64,000 nt of DNA from positions 2,542,001-2,606,000 of the forward strand of contig NZ_CP102332.1 in the NCBI RefSeq assembly GCF_024600715.1. Reading direction: 5' to 3'. This document shows, piece after piece, positions 42,562 through 52,542 of this stretch (position 1 is the first letter of the stretch; each line of letters starts with the position of its first letter). The stretch is from Streptomyces changanensis. GTDB taxonomy: Bacteria; Actinomycetota; Actinomycetes; Streptomycetales; Streptomycetaceae. Position numbers and translations under genes: made by a program. The notes beneath the pieces are model-generated. The model was not told the origin of the DNA. It ran no database searches and saw only the letters and a program-made list of their open reading frames with translations.

Positions 42562-44283
42562 TCAGGACCTCCCCTGGTACGTGGCCGCCGCAGTGCGGAT
42601 CGTGCCGAGCTTTCCGTACAGCTTCGCGCCCGGGCACTCGGTGGAGTAGCCGTCCCGGTGGCCCGAGATGGTGTTCAGCTTCACCTTCGTGCCCTTGGCG
42701 TACCGGTTCCCGCCGCCCGACACCAGGGTGCTCTTGCCCTTCGGGTCCTTGCTGTAGAGGCCGAGCTTCCAGGCCGTCAGCTTCGCGACGCCCGTGACGG
42801 CCTTGGCCGGCGGGGTCGTGCCGCCGTACGAGCCGAGGACCGCGATGCCGGTGCTGTTGGTGTTGAAGCCGAGGGTGTGGGCGCCCTGGACGGCCTTCGC
42901 CACGCCGCCGGCCCGGCCTTCGTAGATTTTGCCGCACTTGTCGACGGCGAAGTTGTAGCCGAGGTCGCGCCACCCCATGCTCTTGACGTGGTAGCGGTAG
43001 ATACCTCGCAGGACGGAGGGGGCCTGCGCGCAGGTGTAGTTGTTGCCGGTGGCGCTGTGGTGGACGAAGGCCACCTGGACGGACTTGGTGTAGAGGAAGG
43101 ACGGTTCGCGGAGCTTCTCGTCGGCGCCCCAGCCCTTCCGCGTGACGATGCCCGGCCGCGGGGCGGCGTACGCGGCGGCGGGGCCGGCGGCCTCCCACTC
43201 CGCCTCGGTCATCTCGGGGAGTTCGACGGCGCCGAGAGAGGCGCCGAGCTCGGAGTTGGCCGCCGAGGCGGCGGTCTCCTCCGGGGAGAGCGCGGCGCCC
43301 GAGACGGGGGCGACGGCGTCGGGGTCGATGGAGTGGTCCGCGCTCTCCTCCACCTCGGTGGGTGGGTCGACGGCCTCGTCGGCGGGTCCGTCAGCGACCT
43401 CTTCGGCACCCTGGTCCGCGTCGGCGTCGGCGTCGGCTCCGGTGTCCGTGTCGGAGGCGGGGTCGGTGTTCTGGTCCGCGTCGGTGCCGGTGTCGGTGTC
43501 GGTGTCGGTCGCGGGGTCCGCGTCGGAGGCGGGGTCCGTGGCCGGGTCCGTCGCGGTGCCCGGACCGGCGTCCGTCGCCGGCCCGGTGGCCGGATCCGGG
43601 TCGGCGGTCGCGCCCTGGCCGGTGTTCACGTCGGCGGCGGGGTCCGGCGGCGCGTCCTGGGCGGTCGGGTCGTCCGTGCCCGGCTCCGGTGCCGGGTCGC
43701 CGCCCGGGTCCACGAGCTCCGCGCGCAGGCCGCCCGGCAGGGCGGGCGCCCGTCCCGCGCGGTCCTCGGCCGGCTCGGGCAGGACCCGTACCTCGACGCC
43801 GTCCGAGTCGCCCACCCACAGCGGCGCCGTACCGCCGCGGACCGCGGTGGAGCGGGCCTCCGCCGAACCGGGGTCGGCCCCGTGGTCGCCCTGGTGGGTC
43901 TCCAGGTCCTGCCACGGCGACCACGCGCCGGTCCCGGTGGCGCGGGTACGCACCTGGACGGTGCCGTGCAGTTCGGCGTCGGGGTCGTCCCACACCACGC
44001 CGATCATCGAGAACGGGTCGACCTCCTGGCGGGGCAGGCCCCGGGCGGCACCACCGCCGGGGGCCGTGCTGCGCTCGTCGCCGGGCAGCGGGACGAGCGG
44101 CAAGGACCGGGTGGCGCCCGGGTCGGGCGTGTCGTCCGCCGCCTTCACGGAGGGCGGGGCGGTGGAGGCGGTCGGGGCCGCGGTGGCCGCGTGGGCCGGG
44201 GAGAGGGGCATCGCGAGGGCGGGCGAGGAGGCGGTGGTGACCGCGACCGCTACGCCGATCAAGGGAATACGAATGGAACGCAT
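42562..44283 (-). CDS. Secreted N-acetylmuramoyl-L-alanine amidase (PGRP domain)
   Basis: 573-residue protein from the ATG at 44283, chosen because it opens directly into a Sec signal peptide (MRSIRIPLIGVAVAVTTASS to AHA); an ATG at 44340 would add 19 residues. An N-terminal domain follows, with WSPWQDLETH. Next comes an Asp/Thr/Ala-rich linker of about 150 residues, with short ATDPATD and DTDTDTG runs. The C-terminal PGRP/amidase-2 domain has zinc ligands in VHHSATG, SGHRD and TECPGA. It hydrolyses the amide between muramic acid and L-Ala. The acidic linker probably spaces the catalytic domain from the membrane or wall. Confidence 0.9.
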   Translation of the reverse strand: MRSIRIPLIGVAVAVTTASSPALAMPLSPAHAATAAPTASTAPPSVKAADDTPDPGATRSLPLVPLPGDERSTAPGGGAARGLPRQEVDPFSMIGVVWDDPDAELHGTVQVRTRATGTGAWSPWQDLETHQGDHGADPGSAEARSTAVRGGTAPLWVGDSDGVEVRVLPEPAEDRAGRAPALPGGLRAELVDPGGDPAPEPGTDDPTAQDAPPDPAADVNTGQGATADPDPATGPATDAGPGTATDPATDPASDADPATDTDTDTGTDADQNTDPASDTDTGADADADADQGAEEVADGPADEAVDPPTEVEESADHSIDPDAVAPVSGAALSPEETAASAANSELGASLGAVELPEMTEAEWEAAGPAAAYAAPRPGIVTRKGWGADEKLREPSFLYTKSVQVAFVHHSATGNNYTCAQAPSVLRGIYRYHVKSMGWRDLGYNFAVDKCGKIYEGRAGGVAKAVQGAHTLGFNTNSTGIAVLGSYGGTTPPAKAVTGVAKLTAWKLGLYSKDPKGKSTLVSGGGNRYAKGTKVKLNTISGHRDGYSTECPGAKLYGKLGTIRTAAATYQGRS

Positions 44284-44398
44284 AGCCAGATACTGGACAT
44301 TTGCCCCGAATTGCGCTTCTCGATTTCGCTGACGGCTCATCGGTCCGTACGGAGGACCGCGTCACCCGCTCGGCCCTTCCGCGACCACCCCGCCCGCG

Positions 44399-44404
44399 TA
44401 GTCT
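44399..44404 (+). promoter_or_regulatory. -10 for a leaderless TIGR03089 message
   Basis: TAGTCT ends seven bases before the GTG of the next gene, the distance expected between a -10 and the transcription start. No ribosome site precedes that GTG. Confidence 0.5.
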
Positions 44405-44411
44405 TGCGCGG

Positions 44412-45176
44412 GTGAACGCCAGCGACCGCACCCCTGCCGACCTGCTGCGATCCGCGCTCGCCGCGGACCCGGCCCGCCCCCTGGTCACGTACTACGACGA
44501 CGCCACCGGTGAGCGCGTCGAACTCTCGGTGGCCACCTTCGCCAACTGGGTGGCCAAGACGGCGAACCTGCTCCAGGACGGGCTCTCCGCCGAGCCCGGT
44601 GAGCGGGTCGCGCTGCTGCTGCCCGCGCACTGGCAGACCGCCGTCTGGCTGCTCGCCTGCGCGTCGGTCGGCGTGGTGGCCGACCTGGACGGCGACCCGG
44701 CCTCCGCCGACCACGTCGTGGCCGGACCCGACCGCCTCGACGAGGGCCTCGCCTGCGCCGGCGGCCGCCTCGCCCTGTCGCTCGCCCCGCTGGGGCGCCG
44801 CTTCCCCGCGCCGCCCGCCGGCTACGACGACTACGCCGTCGAGGTGCCGGGCCAGGGCGACCGCTTCGCCCCGTACGCCCCCGTCGGCCCCGACGCGCCG
44901 GCGCTCGCCGTGCGCGACGCCGCCGGCGGCCGTACCGAGCTGACCGGCGCCGACCTCGTCGCGCGGGCGCGCCGGGACGCGGCGCGGCGCGGACTCGCGC
45001 CCGGCTCGCGACTGCTGTCGGGGCTGCCGTGGCAGGACTGGGACGGCGTGTCGGCCGGGCTGTACGCACCGCTGGCGGCGGGCGGGTCCGTCGTCCTGTG
45101 CCGCCACCTGGACCGGCTCTCCCCCGAGGAACTGGACCGGCGCACCGCCACCGAACGCGTCACCGACCGGGCCTGA
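44412..45176 (+). CDS. TIGR03089-family protein (truncated adenylation-like fold)
   Basis: 254-residue protein starting VNASDRTPADLLRSALAADP. It resembles the N-terminal half of acyl-adenylating enzymes: ARPLVTYYDDATGERVELS, AKTANLLQDGL and GERVALLLPAHWQTAVWLLACASVG are in the usual order. The ATP-binding P-loop and the C-terminal lid of a full enzyme (about 500 residues) are absent, so catalysis is unlikely. Proteins of this TIGR family are widespread in actinobacteria and their function is not known. The gene is divergent from the amidase. Confidence 0.88.
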   Translation: MNASDRTPADLLRSALAADPARPLVTYYDDATGERVELSVATFANWVAKTANLLQDGLSAEPGERVALLLPAHWQTAVWLLACASVGVVADLDGDPASADHVVAGPDRLDEGLACAGGRLALSLAPLGRRFPAPPAGYDDYAVEVPGQGDRFAPYAPVGPDAPALAVRDAAGGRTELTGADLVARARRDAARRGLAPGSRLLSGLPWQDWDGVSAGLYAPLAAGGSVVLCRHLDRLSPEELDRRTATERVTDRA

Positions 45177-45382
45177 CACCGCCTGACGGCCGGGGTGCGG
45201 GCCCGCACCCCGGCCACCCGTCCGGCGGACCGCGTGCCGAGTCCGCCGGGTTCCCGGGTCCCGTCCGGTACATCATCGGCGGAGCGCACCCCCGTGCGCG
45301 CAACCCCGCGCGGGGCTCGACCGTCTCACCATCCGACGGCGGCCCCGGAGGCCGCCGACGCCCCGAAGGACGGACAGACGAC

Positions 45383-46588
45383 GTGACGGACACCGCCGGC
45401 ACTCCCCCGGACGACCCGGACGCCTCGGCCGGCAACCGGCCGTCGTGGCTGCGCTGGGCGGCGCTCGGCTCCTCCGTCGTCGTCCTCGTCGCGGCGGGTA
45501 CCGGCTGGTGGCTGTACCGCAAGCTCGACGGCAACATCACCACCGACGAGAGGGCGGTCACCGAGCTCAAGCGGTACGAGCGGGACCGCCCGGCGCCCGT
45601 CCCGCGCGGCGGCAGGAACATCCTGCTCATCGGCTCCGACACACGCGCCGGGGACGGCAACGCCGAGTACGGGCAGGACGAGGGCACCCAGCGGTCCGAC
45701 ACCACGATCCTGCTGCACCTGTCGGCGCGCGGGCACGGCGTGACGGCCGTGTCGATCCCGCGCGACCTGATGGTGGAGGTCCCCGACTGCCGCACCGCCC
45801 GCGGGAAGCGGGCCGCACCGCGGGTCGCCCAGTTCAACACCGCCTTCCAGGCCGGCGGGACGGCCTGCACCGTGCGCACCCTGGAGAAGCTGACCGGGAT
45901 CCGCGTCGACCACCACATGGTGATCGACTTCCAGGGTTTCAAGGACATGGTCGACGCGGTCGGCGGCGTGCGCGTCTGCGTCCGCGAGCCCATCGACGAC
46001 CCGGACGCCCACGTGAAGCTGGCCGCCGGGGCGCAGACGCTCGACGGGGAGCAGGCCCTCGGCTACGTGCGGGCCCGCAAGTCGCTGGGCGGGGGCAGCG
46101 ACACCGAACGCATGGACCGCCAGCAGGAGTTCCTCGGCGCGCTGGTCACCAAGGTGCAGAGCAACGGCGTCCTGCTCAACCCGGCGCGGCTCTACCCGGT
46201 CCTGGACGCGGCCACCAAGTCCCTCACCACCGACCCGGGGCTCGACTCCCTCAAGGACCTGTACGACCTGGCGCGAAGACTGCGCAGCGTACCGACGGAG
46301 AAGGTGCAGTTCCTCACAGTGCCGCGCAGGCCGTACCACGCCGACCCGAACCGGGACGAACTCGTACAGCCGGACGCCGGGCGGCTCTTCAGGCGGCTGC
46401 GGGCCGACGCCCCCGTCGTCGTGCTCCCCCCGGGGGAGCGGGACGGCGGCGCCACCACCCCGCCGCGCGGTACGGATCCGGCCCCGGAAACGAGCCCCTC
46501 ACCAGGGGCGACGCCGGGTGGCCGGGGCAGCCCGTCGCCGGCGCCGACGTACACCGGTACGAACGCCGCGGCGAGCGCGTGCCCGTGA
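45383..46588 (+). CDS. LCP (LytR-CpsA-Psr) family protein 1
   Basis: 401-residue type II membrane protein from the GTG at 45383. One helix lies at about residues 23-45. The LCP domain includes NILLIGSDTRAGDG, VSIPRDLMVEVP, the IDFQGFKDMVDAVGGV motif and GEQALGYVRARK. These proteins transfer polyprenyl-linked glycopolymers (teichoic acid, arabinogalactan-like or capsular chains) to peptidoglycan. A Pro/Gly/Thr-rich tail ends it, with no C-terminal LytR domain. It is the first of five LCP genes in about 9 kb. Confidence 0.9.
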   Translation: MTDTAGTPPDDPDASAGNRPSWLRWAALGSSVVVLVAAGTGWWLYRKLDGNITTDERAVTELKRYERDRPAPVPRGGRNILLIGSDTRAGDGNAEYGQDEGTQRSDTTILLHLSARGHGVTAVSIPRDLMVEVPDCRTARGKRAAPRVAQFNTAFQAGGTACTVRTLEKLTGIRVDHHMVIDFQGFKDMVDAVGGVRVCVREPIDDPDAHVKLAAGAQTLDGEQALGYVRARKSLGGGSDTERMDRQQEFLGALVTKVQSNGVLLNPARLYPVLDAATKSLTTDPGLDSLKDLYDLARRLRSVPTEKVQFLTVPRRPYHADPNRDELVQPDAGRLFRRLRADAPVVVLPPGERDGGATTPPRGTDPAPETSPSPGATPGGRGSPSPAPTYTGTNAAASACP

Positions 46589-46848
46589 GCGGGCGCGCGG
46601 CCGTCGGGGTGGAGGGGGGCGGTGAGAGGAAAGGACGTGACAGAGGCGGCGGTGCATGAACTTTGGGCGGAATGCCCGGTTGTAAGGGGCGTGGAATTTG
46701 TCACGGGCGTCGCCCCACGCTGAACTGGGCGGATAGTGTGACGCGATCCGGTGCGGGCGACCCCGTGGGACGCGCACCGTGGATCGAGAGACCGAGCGCC
46801 TGGCGGGGGAGGCGCCTCGCGTGGCACCGACGGAGGACTCAGGCAACC

Positions 46849-48783
46849 GTGGACGCGCACAGCCGTGGAGGGGCGGAGGACATCGACCCCGCCGACCAGT
46901 GGGTACTGAACCCGCAGACCGGTAACTACGAACTGCGACTGGACCATTCCACTGGGCAGTCACCCGCGTCCGCGCCCCGCGCCACCACCGCGGCCAGACC
47001 GCCCGCCCAGGGGGGCCGTTCCGCCCGTACGTCGTCCTCGTCGTCGGAATCCCCGGCGTCGTCCTCGTCGTCCGCGCCGCCCCCAGCGGGCAAGGGCGCG
47101 GGTACCGGCCGGGGCGCCGGCAAGGCCGCGGGCACGGGCAGGGGCTCGGGCAAGGCCGCGGAGTCGGCGTCGGGCGCCGAGGCGTCGACCGGTTCCCGCC
47201 GCCGCGCCGCCGAGGTACCCGGCCAGCGCAGGCGCCGCACCGCCGAACCGTCCGGACAGGGCGGGGGCGGCCGCCGCGCCGCGGCCCCGGCGGCGGCCGG
47301 CCGGCGCCGGGGGAAGGCAAAGCCGCGCAAGGCCCGCACCAGGAAGGCCCTCATGTGGACCGGCGGGGTCACGGCCTTCGCCCTGGTCGCCACCGGCGCC
47401 GCCGCGTACTACCTGTACGAGCGGCTCGACGGCAACCTCAGCACCATCGACGTCGCGGGCGCCGGCGGCGGCTCCGGCTTCAAGAAGGACCAGGCCATCA
47501 ACATCCTGGTCATCGGCACCGACAAGCGGACCGGTGACGGCAACTCCGGCTACGGCGACAAGAACAGCCCCGGCCACGCCGACACGACGATCCTGCTGCA
47601 CGTCTCCAAGGACCGGACGAACGCCACGGCGCTGTCCATCCCCCGCGACCTGATCACCGACATCCCGAGCTGCGAGGCCACGCTGCCGGACGGCACGAAG
47701 AAGAAGATCCCGGCGCAGAGCGGGGTGCGGTTCAACACCAGCCTCGGCCAGCTGGACCGCGACCCGGGCTGCACCATGGCCACCGTCCACGAGCTCACCG
47801 GCGTCCCCGTCGACCACTTCATGATGGTCGACTTCAACGCCGTGAAGACGCTGTCGACGGCGGTCGGCGGGGTCGACGTGTGTGTCGAGCAGCCGGTGAA
47901 GGACAAGAAGTCGGGGCTGGAGCTGCCGGCGGGCACGAGCACCATCGAGGGCGAGCAGGCCCTCGCCTTCGTCCGCACCCGGCAGGCGTTCGGCAACAAG
48001 AGCGACCTGAGCCGCATCCAGACGCAGCAGCAGTTCATGGGCTCGATGTTCCGCAAGATGAAGTCGAGCGACACCCTCACCAGCCCGTCGAAGCTGCTGG
48101 ACCTCGCCGACGCGGCGACGAAGGCGCTCACCGTCGACTCCGGCATAGGGAGCGTCAAGAAGCTCCAGGAACTGGGCCTGGAGGTCGCCAAGGTCGACCC
48201 GAAGAACATCACCTTCGCCACGCTCCCGGTCCTGGACAACCCGGCCGAGCAGATCAAGGCGACCGTCGTCCTCGACCAGGCCAAGGCCGAGCCGCTCTTC
48301 TCCATCATCCGCAACGACGTCTCGCTCACCGAGGTCGAGCAGAAGGAGAAGGACGCGAAGAGCGCCGAGAAGGCCGCGCAGGCCGCGCTCCTCAAGGGGC
48401 CCCGCGCGGAGGCGTCCGCGGTCCGCGTCGACGTGTACAACGGCAGCGGCATCCGCGGCGGCGCCCAGTCGACGATCAACTGGCTGCAGAACGACGCCGG
48501 CGTACTGAAGTCGACCAACAAGGCCAACGCGCCGTCGGACATCGCGAAGACGACGCTGGAGTACGCGCCGAACCAGGCCGACCAGGCCCGCAAGCTCGCG
48601 GACCTGATGGGGCTGCCGGCGACGGCACTCAAGCAGGGGACGTCCGACGCCGGGGAGCGCGAGCCGATGACGCTCACCCTCGGCGAGGACTTCAGGGGAG
48701 CGGGCGTCCCCCTCACCGGTCCGGCGAAGGCGCCGGAGGGTGTGCAGAAGGTAGTGGCGGACAAGCAGGTGTGCGCGAAGTGA
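46849..48783 (+). CDS. LCP family protein 2 with LytR C-terminal domain
   Basis: 644-residue protein from the GTG at 46849. The first 165 residues are cytoplasmic, rich in Ser, Ala, Gly and Arg, then a helix at about 167-190. The LCP domain has NILVIGTDKRTGDG, LSIPRDLITDIP, VDHFMMVDFNAVKTL and GEQALAFVRTR. The C-terminal LytR_C domain is recognisable in VDVYNGSGIRGGAQSTINWL. It is probably a glycopolymer-peptidoglycan ligase. TAGTGT at 46734-46739 may be a -10 upstream. Confidence 0.9.
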   Translation: MDAHSRGGAEDIDPADQWVLNPQTGNYELRLDHSTGQSPASAPRATTAARPPAQGGRSARTSSSSSESPASSSSSAPPPAGKGAGTGRGAGKAAGTGRGSGKAAESASGAEASTGSRRRAAEVPGQRRRRTAEPSGQGGGGRRAAAPAAAGRRRGKAKPRKARTRKALMWTGGVTAFALVATGAAAYYLYERLDGNLSTIDVAGAGGGSGFKKDQAINILVIGTDKRTGDGNSGYGDKNSPGHADTTILLHVSKDRTNATALSIPRDLITDIPSCEATLPDGTKKKIPAQSGVRFNTSLGQLDRDPGCTMATVHELTGVPVDHFMMVDFNAVKTLSTAVGGVDVCVEQPVKDKKSGLELPAGTSTIEGEQALAFVRTRQAFGNKSDLSRIQTQQQFMGSMFRKMKSSDTLTSPSKLLDLADAATKALTVDSGIGSVKKLQELGLEVAKVDPKNITFATLPVLDNPAEQIKATVVLDQAKAEPLFSIIRNDVSLTEVEQKEKDAKSAEKAAQAALLKGPRAEASAVRVDVYNGSGIRGGAQSTINWLQNDAGVLKSTNKANAPSDIAKTTLEYAPNQADQARKLADLMGLPATALKQGTSDAGEREPMTLTLGEDFRGAGVPLTGPAKAPEGVQKVVADKQVCAK

Positions 48784-48813
48784 CGCGGACCTGATCACCA
48801 GGGGAGACGTTGG

Positions 48814-50649
48814 GTGGGACACAGCAGCGTGCGTGGGGAGGGGACGCGGGAGAGCGTCCCGCACGCCCGGAACGCCCGTGACCGCGGCCGGGGCGACGAC
48901 ACCGCAGACGGTGCCGGCCCGGCGGCGGACCGGAACGACGACGGCGGAGCGGCCGGTACGGGAGCGGACGCGGGCTTCGGTGCCCGCGCCGGGCGCAGGG
49001 GTGCCCGGCGCGCGGACCCCGACGGCCCGGACGCCGACGGCGACGGCGCCGCCGGCGGGCCCGGGCAGGGGGACCGGCCCGGTTCGCGCGGCGCGGGGTC
49101 CGGCCGGCGTCGGGCCGGCCAGCGGCCGCGCCGGAGCGCCCGCACCGGCAAGCGGCGCGTGCTCCGCTGGGTCGCCTCGGTCCTGTCGCTGCTGATACTC
49201 GGCACCGCCGGCGCCGGGTACCTCTACATCGAGCACCTGAACGGCAACATCCGCAGCGGAGGCCGCAGCGGCGGCGACAGCGGCGTGGAGAAGGCGGCGC
49301 CCGACGCCTCCGGCAACACCCCGCTGAACATCCTGCTGATCGGCGCCGACGGACGTAACTCCAAGGAGAACCTCGCCCTCGGCGGCGCCAAGGACACCGT
49401 CGGCGACAAGCCGCGCGGCGACGTGCAGATGCTGCTGCACGTCGCGAGGGACCGCAGGAGCGCCGCCGTCGTGAGCATCCCGCGCGACACCCGGGTCGAC
49501 ATACCGGCCTGCCAGGACGACGACACCGGCGAGAAGTTCCCCGCCACCAACCGCATCATCACCGAGTCGCTCCAGCGCGGCGGCCCCGGCTGCACCCTCA
49601 CCACCTGGGAGAAGCTCACCGGCGTCTACATCGACCACTGGATGATGGTCGACTTCGCGGGCGTCGTACGGATGGCGGACGCGGTCGGCGGCGTCCCCGT
49701 GTGCGTCCGGCAGAACGTCCACGACCGGCCCACCGCGCAGGTCTCCGGCGGCTCCGGCCTGAAACTGCGGCAGGGCACGACGTACGTCAAGGGCGAGCAG
49801 GCGCTCCAGTGGCTGCGCACCCGGCACGCCTTCTTCAACGACCAGGGCCGCGCCAAGGCGCAGCACATGTACATGAACGCGATGCTCCGCCAGCTGAAGG
49901 ACCAGAACGCCTTCACCGACACCGGCCGCATAACGGACCTCGCGGAGGCCGCCACCAAGGCGATCCAGGTCTCCGAGGAACTGGAGTCGGTGCCGCGCCT
50001 CTTCGACCTCGCGATGGAGTTGAAGCACGTCCCCACCAACCGCATCACCATGACGACGCTGCCCACGGTCGAGGACCACGCGAACCGCGCCCACCTGCTG
50101 CCGGAGCCGAACTCCGCGGAGCGGATCTGGAAGATGCTCCGCGAGGACGTCCCGTTCGACGACAACGGCACGGCGGCGGACGCGAAGCCGTCGGCCCCGC
50201 CGAAGGAGACCGGCCCCGCGGCGGCCGCGCCGGCGTCCCTGGCCGTCACGGTCCTCAACGGCACCGGCGCGGACGGGAAGTACCCGGTGAAGGGCCGCGC
50301 CGGCGCGGTCGCCGAGACCCTGCGCGGCAAGGGCTTCACCCGGGCCGACGCCTCCCAGGCCGCGGCCTCCGCGCCGCGGACGCGCCTGGACTACCCGAAG
50401 GCGTCGGGCGCGCAGGGCAAGGCGGACGCGCTGTCCGTGGCGAAGGCGATCGGCCTCCCGGCCACCGCCGTACGGGCCGTCGACGGGGGGGACGGGCCGA
50501 CGCTCACGATCGGCGCCGACTGGCGCGAGGGCGAGGCGTTCCCGAAGCAGCAGGACCCGAAGGCCGGCGACCTCCCGGACGACGCCGAGAACTCCAACGG
50601 CGCGGACACGAAGGCGTGCATGGAGGTCTACCAGCCGTACCGCTGGTAG
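48814..50649 (+). CDS. LCP family protein 3 with LytR C-terminal domain
   Basis: 611-residue protein from the GTG at 48814, preceded by GGGGAG. The cytoplasmic N-terminal region of about 115 residues is Asp/Gly/Arg-rich; a helix follows at about 116-138. LCP motifs are NILLIGADGRNS, VSIPRDTRVDIP, IDHWMMVDFAGVVRM and GEQALQWLRTRH. The LytR_C domain is TVLNGTGADGKYPVKGRAGAV. It starts 30 bp after LCP 2 and is likely co-transcribed. Confidence 0.9.
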   Translation: MGHSSVRGEGTRESVPHARNARDRGRGDDTADGAGPAADRNDDGGAAGTGADAGFGARAGRRGARRADPDGPDADGDGAAGGPGQGDRPGSRGAGSGRRRAGQRPRRSARTGKRRVLRWVASVLSLLILGTAGAGYLYIEHLNGNIRSGGRSGGDSGVEKAAPDASGNTPLNILLIGADGRNSKENLALGGAKDTVGDKPRGDVQMLLHVARDRRSAAVVSIPRDTRVDIPACQDDDTGEKFPATNRIITESLQRGGPGCTLTTWEKLTGVYIDHWMMVDFAGVVRMADAVGGVPVCVRQNVHDRPTAQVSGGSGLKLRQGTTYVKGEQALQWLRTRHAFFNDQGRAKAQHMYMNAMLRQLKDQNAFTDTGRITDLAEAATKAIQVSEELESVPRLFDLAMELKHVPTNRITMTTLPTVEDHANRAHLLPEPNSAERIWKMLREDVPFDDNGTAADAKPSAPPKETGPAAAAPASLAVTVLNGTGADGKYPVKGRAGAVAETLRGKGFTRADASQAAASAPRTRLDYPKASGAQGKADALSVAKAIGLPATAVRAVDGGDGPTLTIGADWREGEAFPKQQDPKAGDLPDDAENSNGADTKACMEVYQPYRW

Positions 50650-50721
50650 CCCCGGCACCCCGGGCGGCGGCGCGGCGCACACCGCCCCGCCGCCGCCCAC
50701 CCGAAGGCCGGACGGACGCCC

Positions 50722-50912
50722 CGCCTCCCGCCGGCGGCGCCCACCGGGGAACCGCGCCACCCGGCGAGGGGCTACCCGTCCCGCCCACGCCGCCCCGCCC
50801 CGGAAAGCAGTGGGCCGGCCTTCCGTCGGCCGCCCGCCCACCGAACCACCCCGAAAGCGGCACGCCACGCCTCCCGCCGGTAACGCCGACCGGGGAACCG
50901 CGCCACCCGGCG
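50722..50912. repeat. Two 45-bp direct repeats, 146 bp apart
   Basis: Copies at 50722-50766 and 50868-50912 match at 41 of 45 bases; the shared core includes ACCGGGGAACCGCGCCACCC. They lie in the 487-bp space between two convergent LCP genes, which has no other supported gene. Confidence 0.8.
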
Positions 50913-51136
50913 GCGGAGCGGCCCGCCCTCGCCGCGGCTCGCCGAGGTCCGTGGCGGTGACGGGCCGCCGCCACGGCGCGGGCTGGTCAGCGGCCGGGGT
51001 GCGTCCCGCGGCGGCGCGACCGGCGGGGCGCCGTGCGTCGGTGTCCCGCCCCTGCCCCCGCGAGGCGCGCGACGCTCGACGCCCACCGCGCTGCCCGTGG
51101 GGCGGCGGGCGGGCGAGGCGGCGCGGGGGCCGGCGG

Positions 51137-52423
51137 TCAGTTGGCGGTGACCGTGACCTTCTCGTCGTTCTGGATCTGCCGCACCAGTTCGCGGACCTTC
51201 GCCTTGTCCCAGACGAGGTTGCCGCCGCGGCTGCCGGAGACGGGCATGTTCATCGACGTGCCGTCGCCGCCGTTGACGCCCTTCATCGCGAAGAACATCT
51301 CCGCCAGGTCGAACAGCGACATGTCCTTGTCGACGATCAGCGTGTCCAGTCCGGCGCCCAGCGTCGGGTACAGCGCGAACGGGTTGAGGACCGTGCCGGG
51401 CGTGGCGGCCTGGCCGGCCAGGGCGGCGAGGAACTTCTGCTGGTTCTTCGTGCGCGCGAGGTCCGACTCGGCGAAGGCGTACCGCGTGCGGACGAAGGCG
51501 AGGGCCTGCTCACCGTCGAGGGTCTGCTTGCCCGCCTGGAAGTCGGCGCCGGACTTCTTGTCCTTGAAGCCCTTGTCGATGGTGATCTCGACCCCGCCGA
51601 GCGCGTCGACGATGTTGGCGAAGCCGGCGAAGCCGATCTCCGCGTAGTGGTCGATGCGCAGCCCGGTGTTGTGCTCGACGGTGCGGACGAGCAGCTCGGG
51701 GCCGTCCTCCGCGTACGCCGCGTTCAGCTTCACGCGACGGCCGCTGCCCTTGAAGGTCTTGCCGGACTGGGAGCCGACGAACGTGGGGATCTCCACGTCC
51801 GAGTCGCGGGGCAGGGAGATCATGGTGTTCCCGCTGCCGCACGCGGCGAGGATCATCATGGAGTCCGTGCGCTTGCCGTCGGCGGAGCCGGTGTGCAGCC
51901 GCTTCTTGTCCTCGGCGGTCATGCCCTCGCGGCTGTCGGAGCCCACGATCAGGTACGTCGTGCAGTCGCCTTCCTGCGGGCGCTCGATGACCTTGGAGAG
52001 GTCGACCTCGCGGCGCATGCGCCCGTCGGCCCAGAAGTACGTGCCGATCGTCGTGGCCAGGACGACCACGGCGACGGTGATCGCCCCGACCTTGATGCGG
52101 CGGCCCCAGTTCGGCGCCGGGCGCGCGCCGCCGGGGGGCGGTGCGTACGGGGCGCCGGGGCCCCGCCCGCCGCCGCCGGGCCCCGCACCGGGGCCCGCGC
52201 CCTGGGCGCCGCGCGGCATGCCGTAGACCTGGCCCGTGTTGTAGCCGCTGTCGAAGCCGGGAGCGTTGCGGGGCGCGTCGTCGTAGCCCGGTCGCTGCTG
52301 CGGCGGGACGGTTCCGGGCCGCACGTGCGGCATGACGCGGGCGCCCTCGGGCTGGGCGTCAGCGCTGCCGCGGCCGTAGCGCGCGTTGCGGTCGTGGGAC
52401 CGTCCTTCAGGCCAGTCATTCAT
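51137..52423 (-). CDS. LCP family protein 4
   Basis: 428-residue protein from the ATG at 52423 (MNDWPEGRSHDRNARYG). An N-terminal Pro/Gly-rich cytoplasmic arm of about 105 residues precedes a helix at about 111-131. LCP motifs: TYLIVGSDSREGM, ISLPRDSDVEIP, IDHYAEIGFAGFANIVDALGGV and GEQALAFVRTRYAF. It has no LytR_C extension. The N-terminal arm resembles low-complexity regions in other actinobacterial LCP proteins. It is divergent from the thioesterase gene. Confidence 0.9.
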   Translation of the reverse strand: MNDWPEGRSHDRNARYGRGSADAQPEGARVMPHVRPGTVPPQQRPGYDDAPRNAPGFDSGYNTGQVYGMPRGAQGAGPGAGPGGGGRGPGAPYAPPPGGARPAPNWGRRIKVGAITVAVVVLATTIGTYFWADGRMRREVDLSKVIERPQEGDCTTYLIVGSDSREGMTAEDKKRLHTGSADGKRTDSMMILAACGSGNTMISLPRDSDVEIPTFVGSQSGKTFKGSGRRVKLNAAYAEDGPELLVRTVEHNTGLRIDHYAEIGFAGFANIVDALGGVEITIDKGFKDKKSGADFQAGKQTLDGEQALAFVRTRYAFAESDLARTKNQQKFLAALAGQAATPGTVLNPFALYPTLGAGLDTLIVDKDMSLFDLAEMFFAMKGVNGGDGTSMNMPVSGSRGGNLVWDKAKVRELVRQIQNDEKVTVTAN

Positions 52424-52542
52424 GCCGAACAGTGTGCCGCGCGGCCTGGCGGCCCTTACAGGGCGGGTGGGGAATCGGGGCGGCGCTGTAGCCAAGCTGA
52501 TGCAATGCGGACGTGTCCGACTCCGGGCATATGGTGGAGGGC

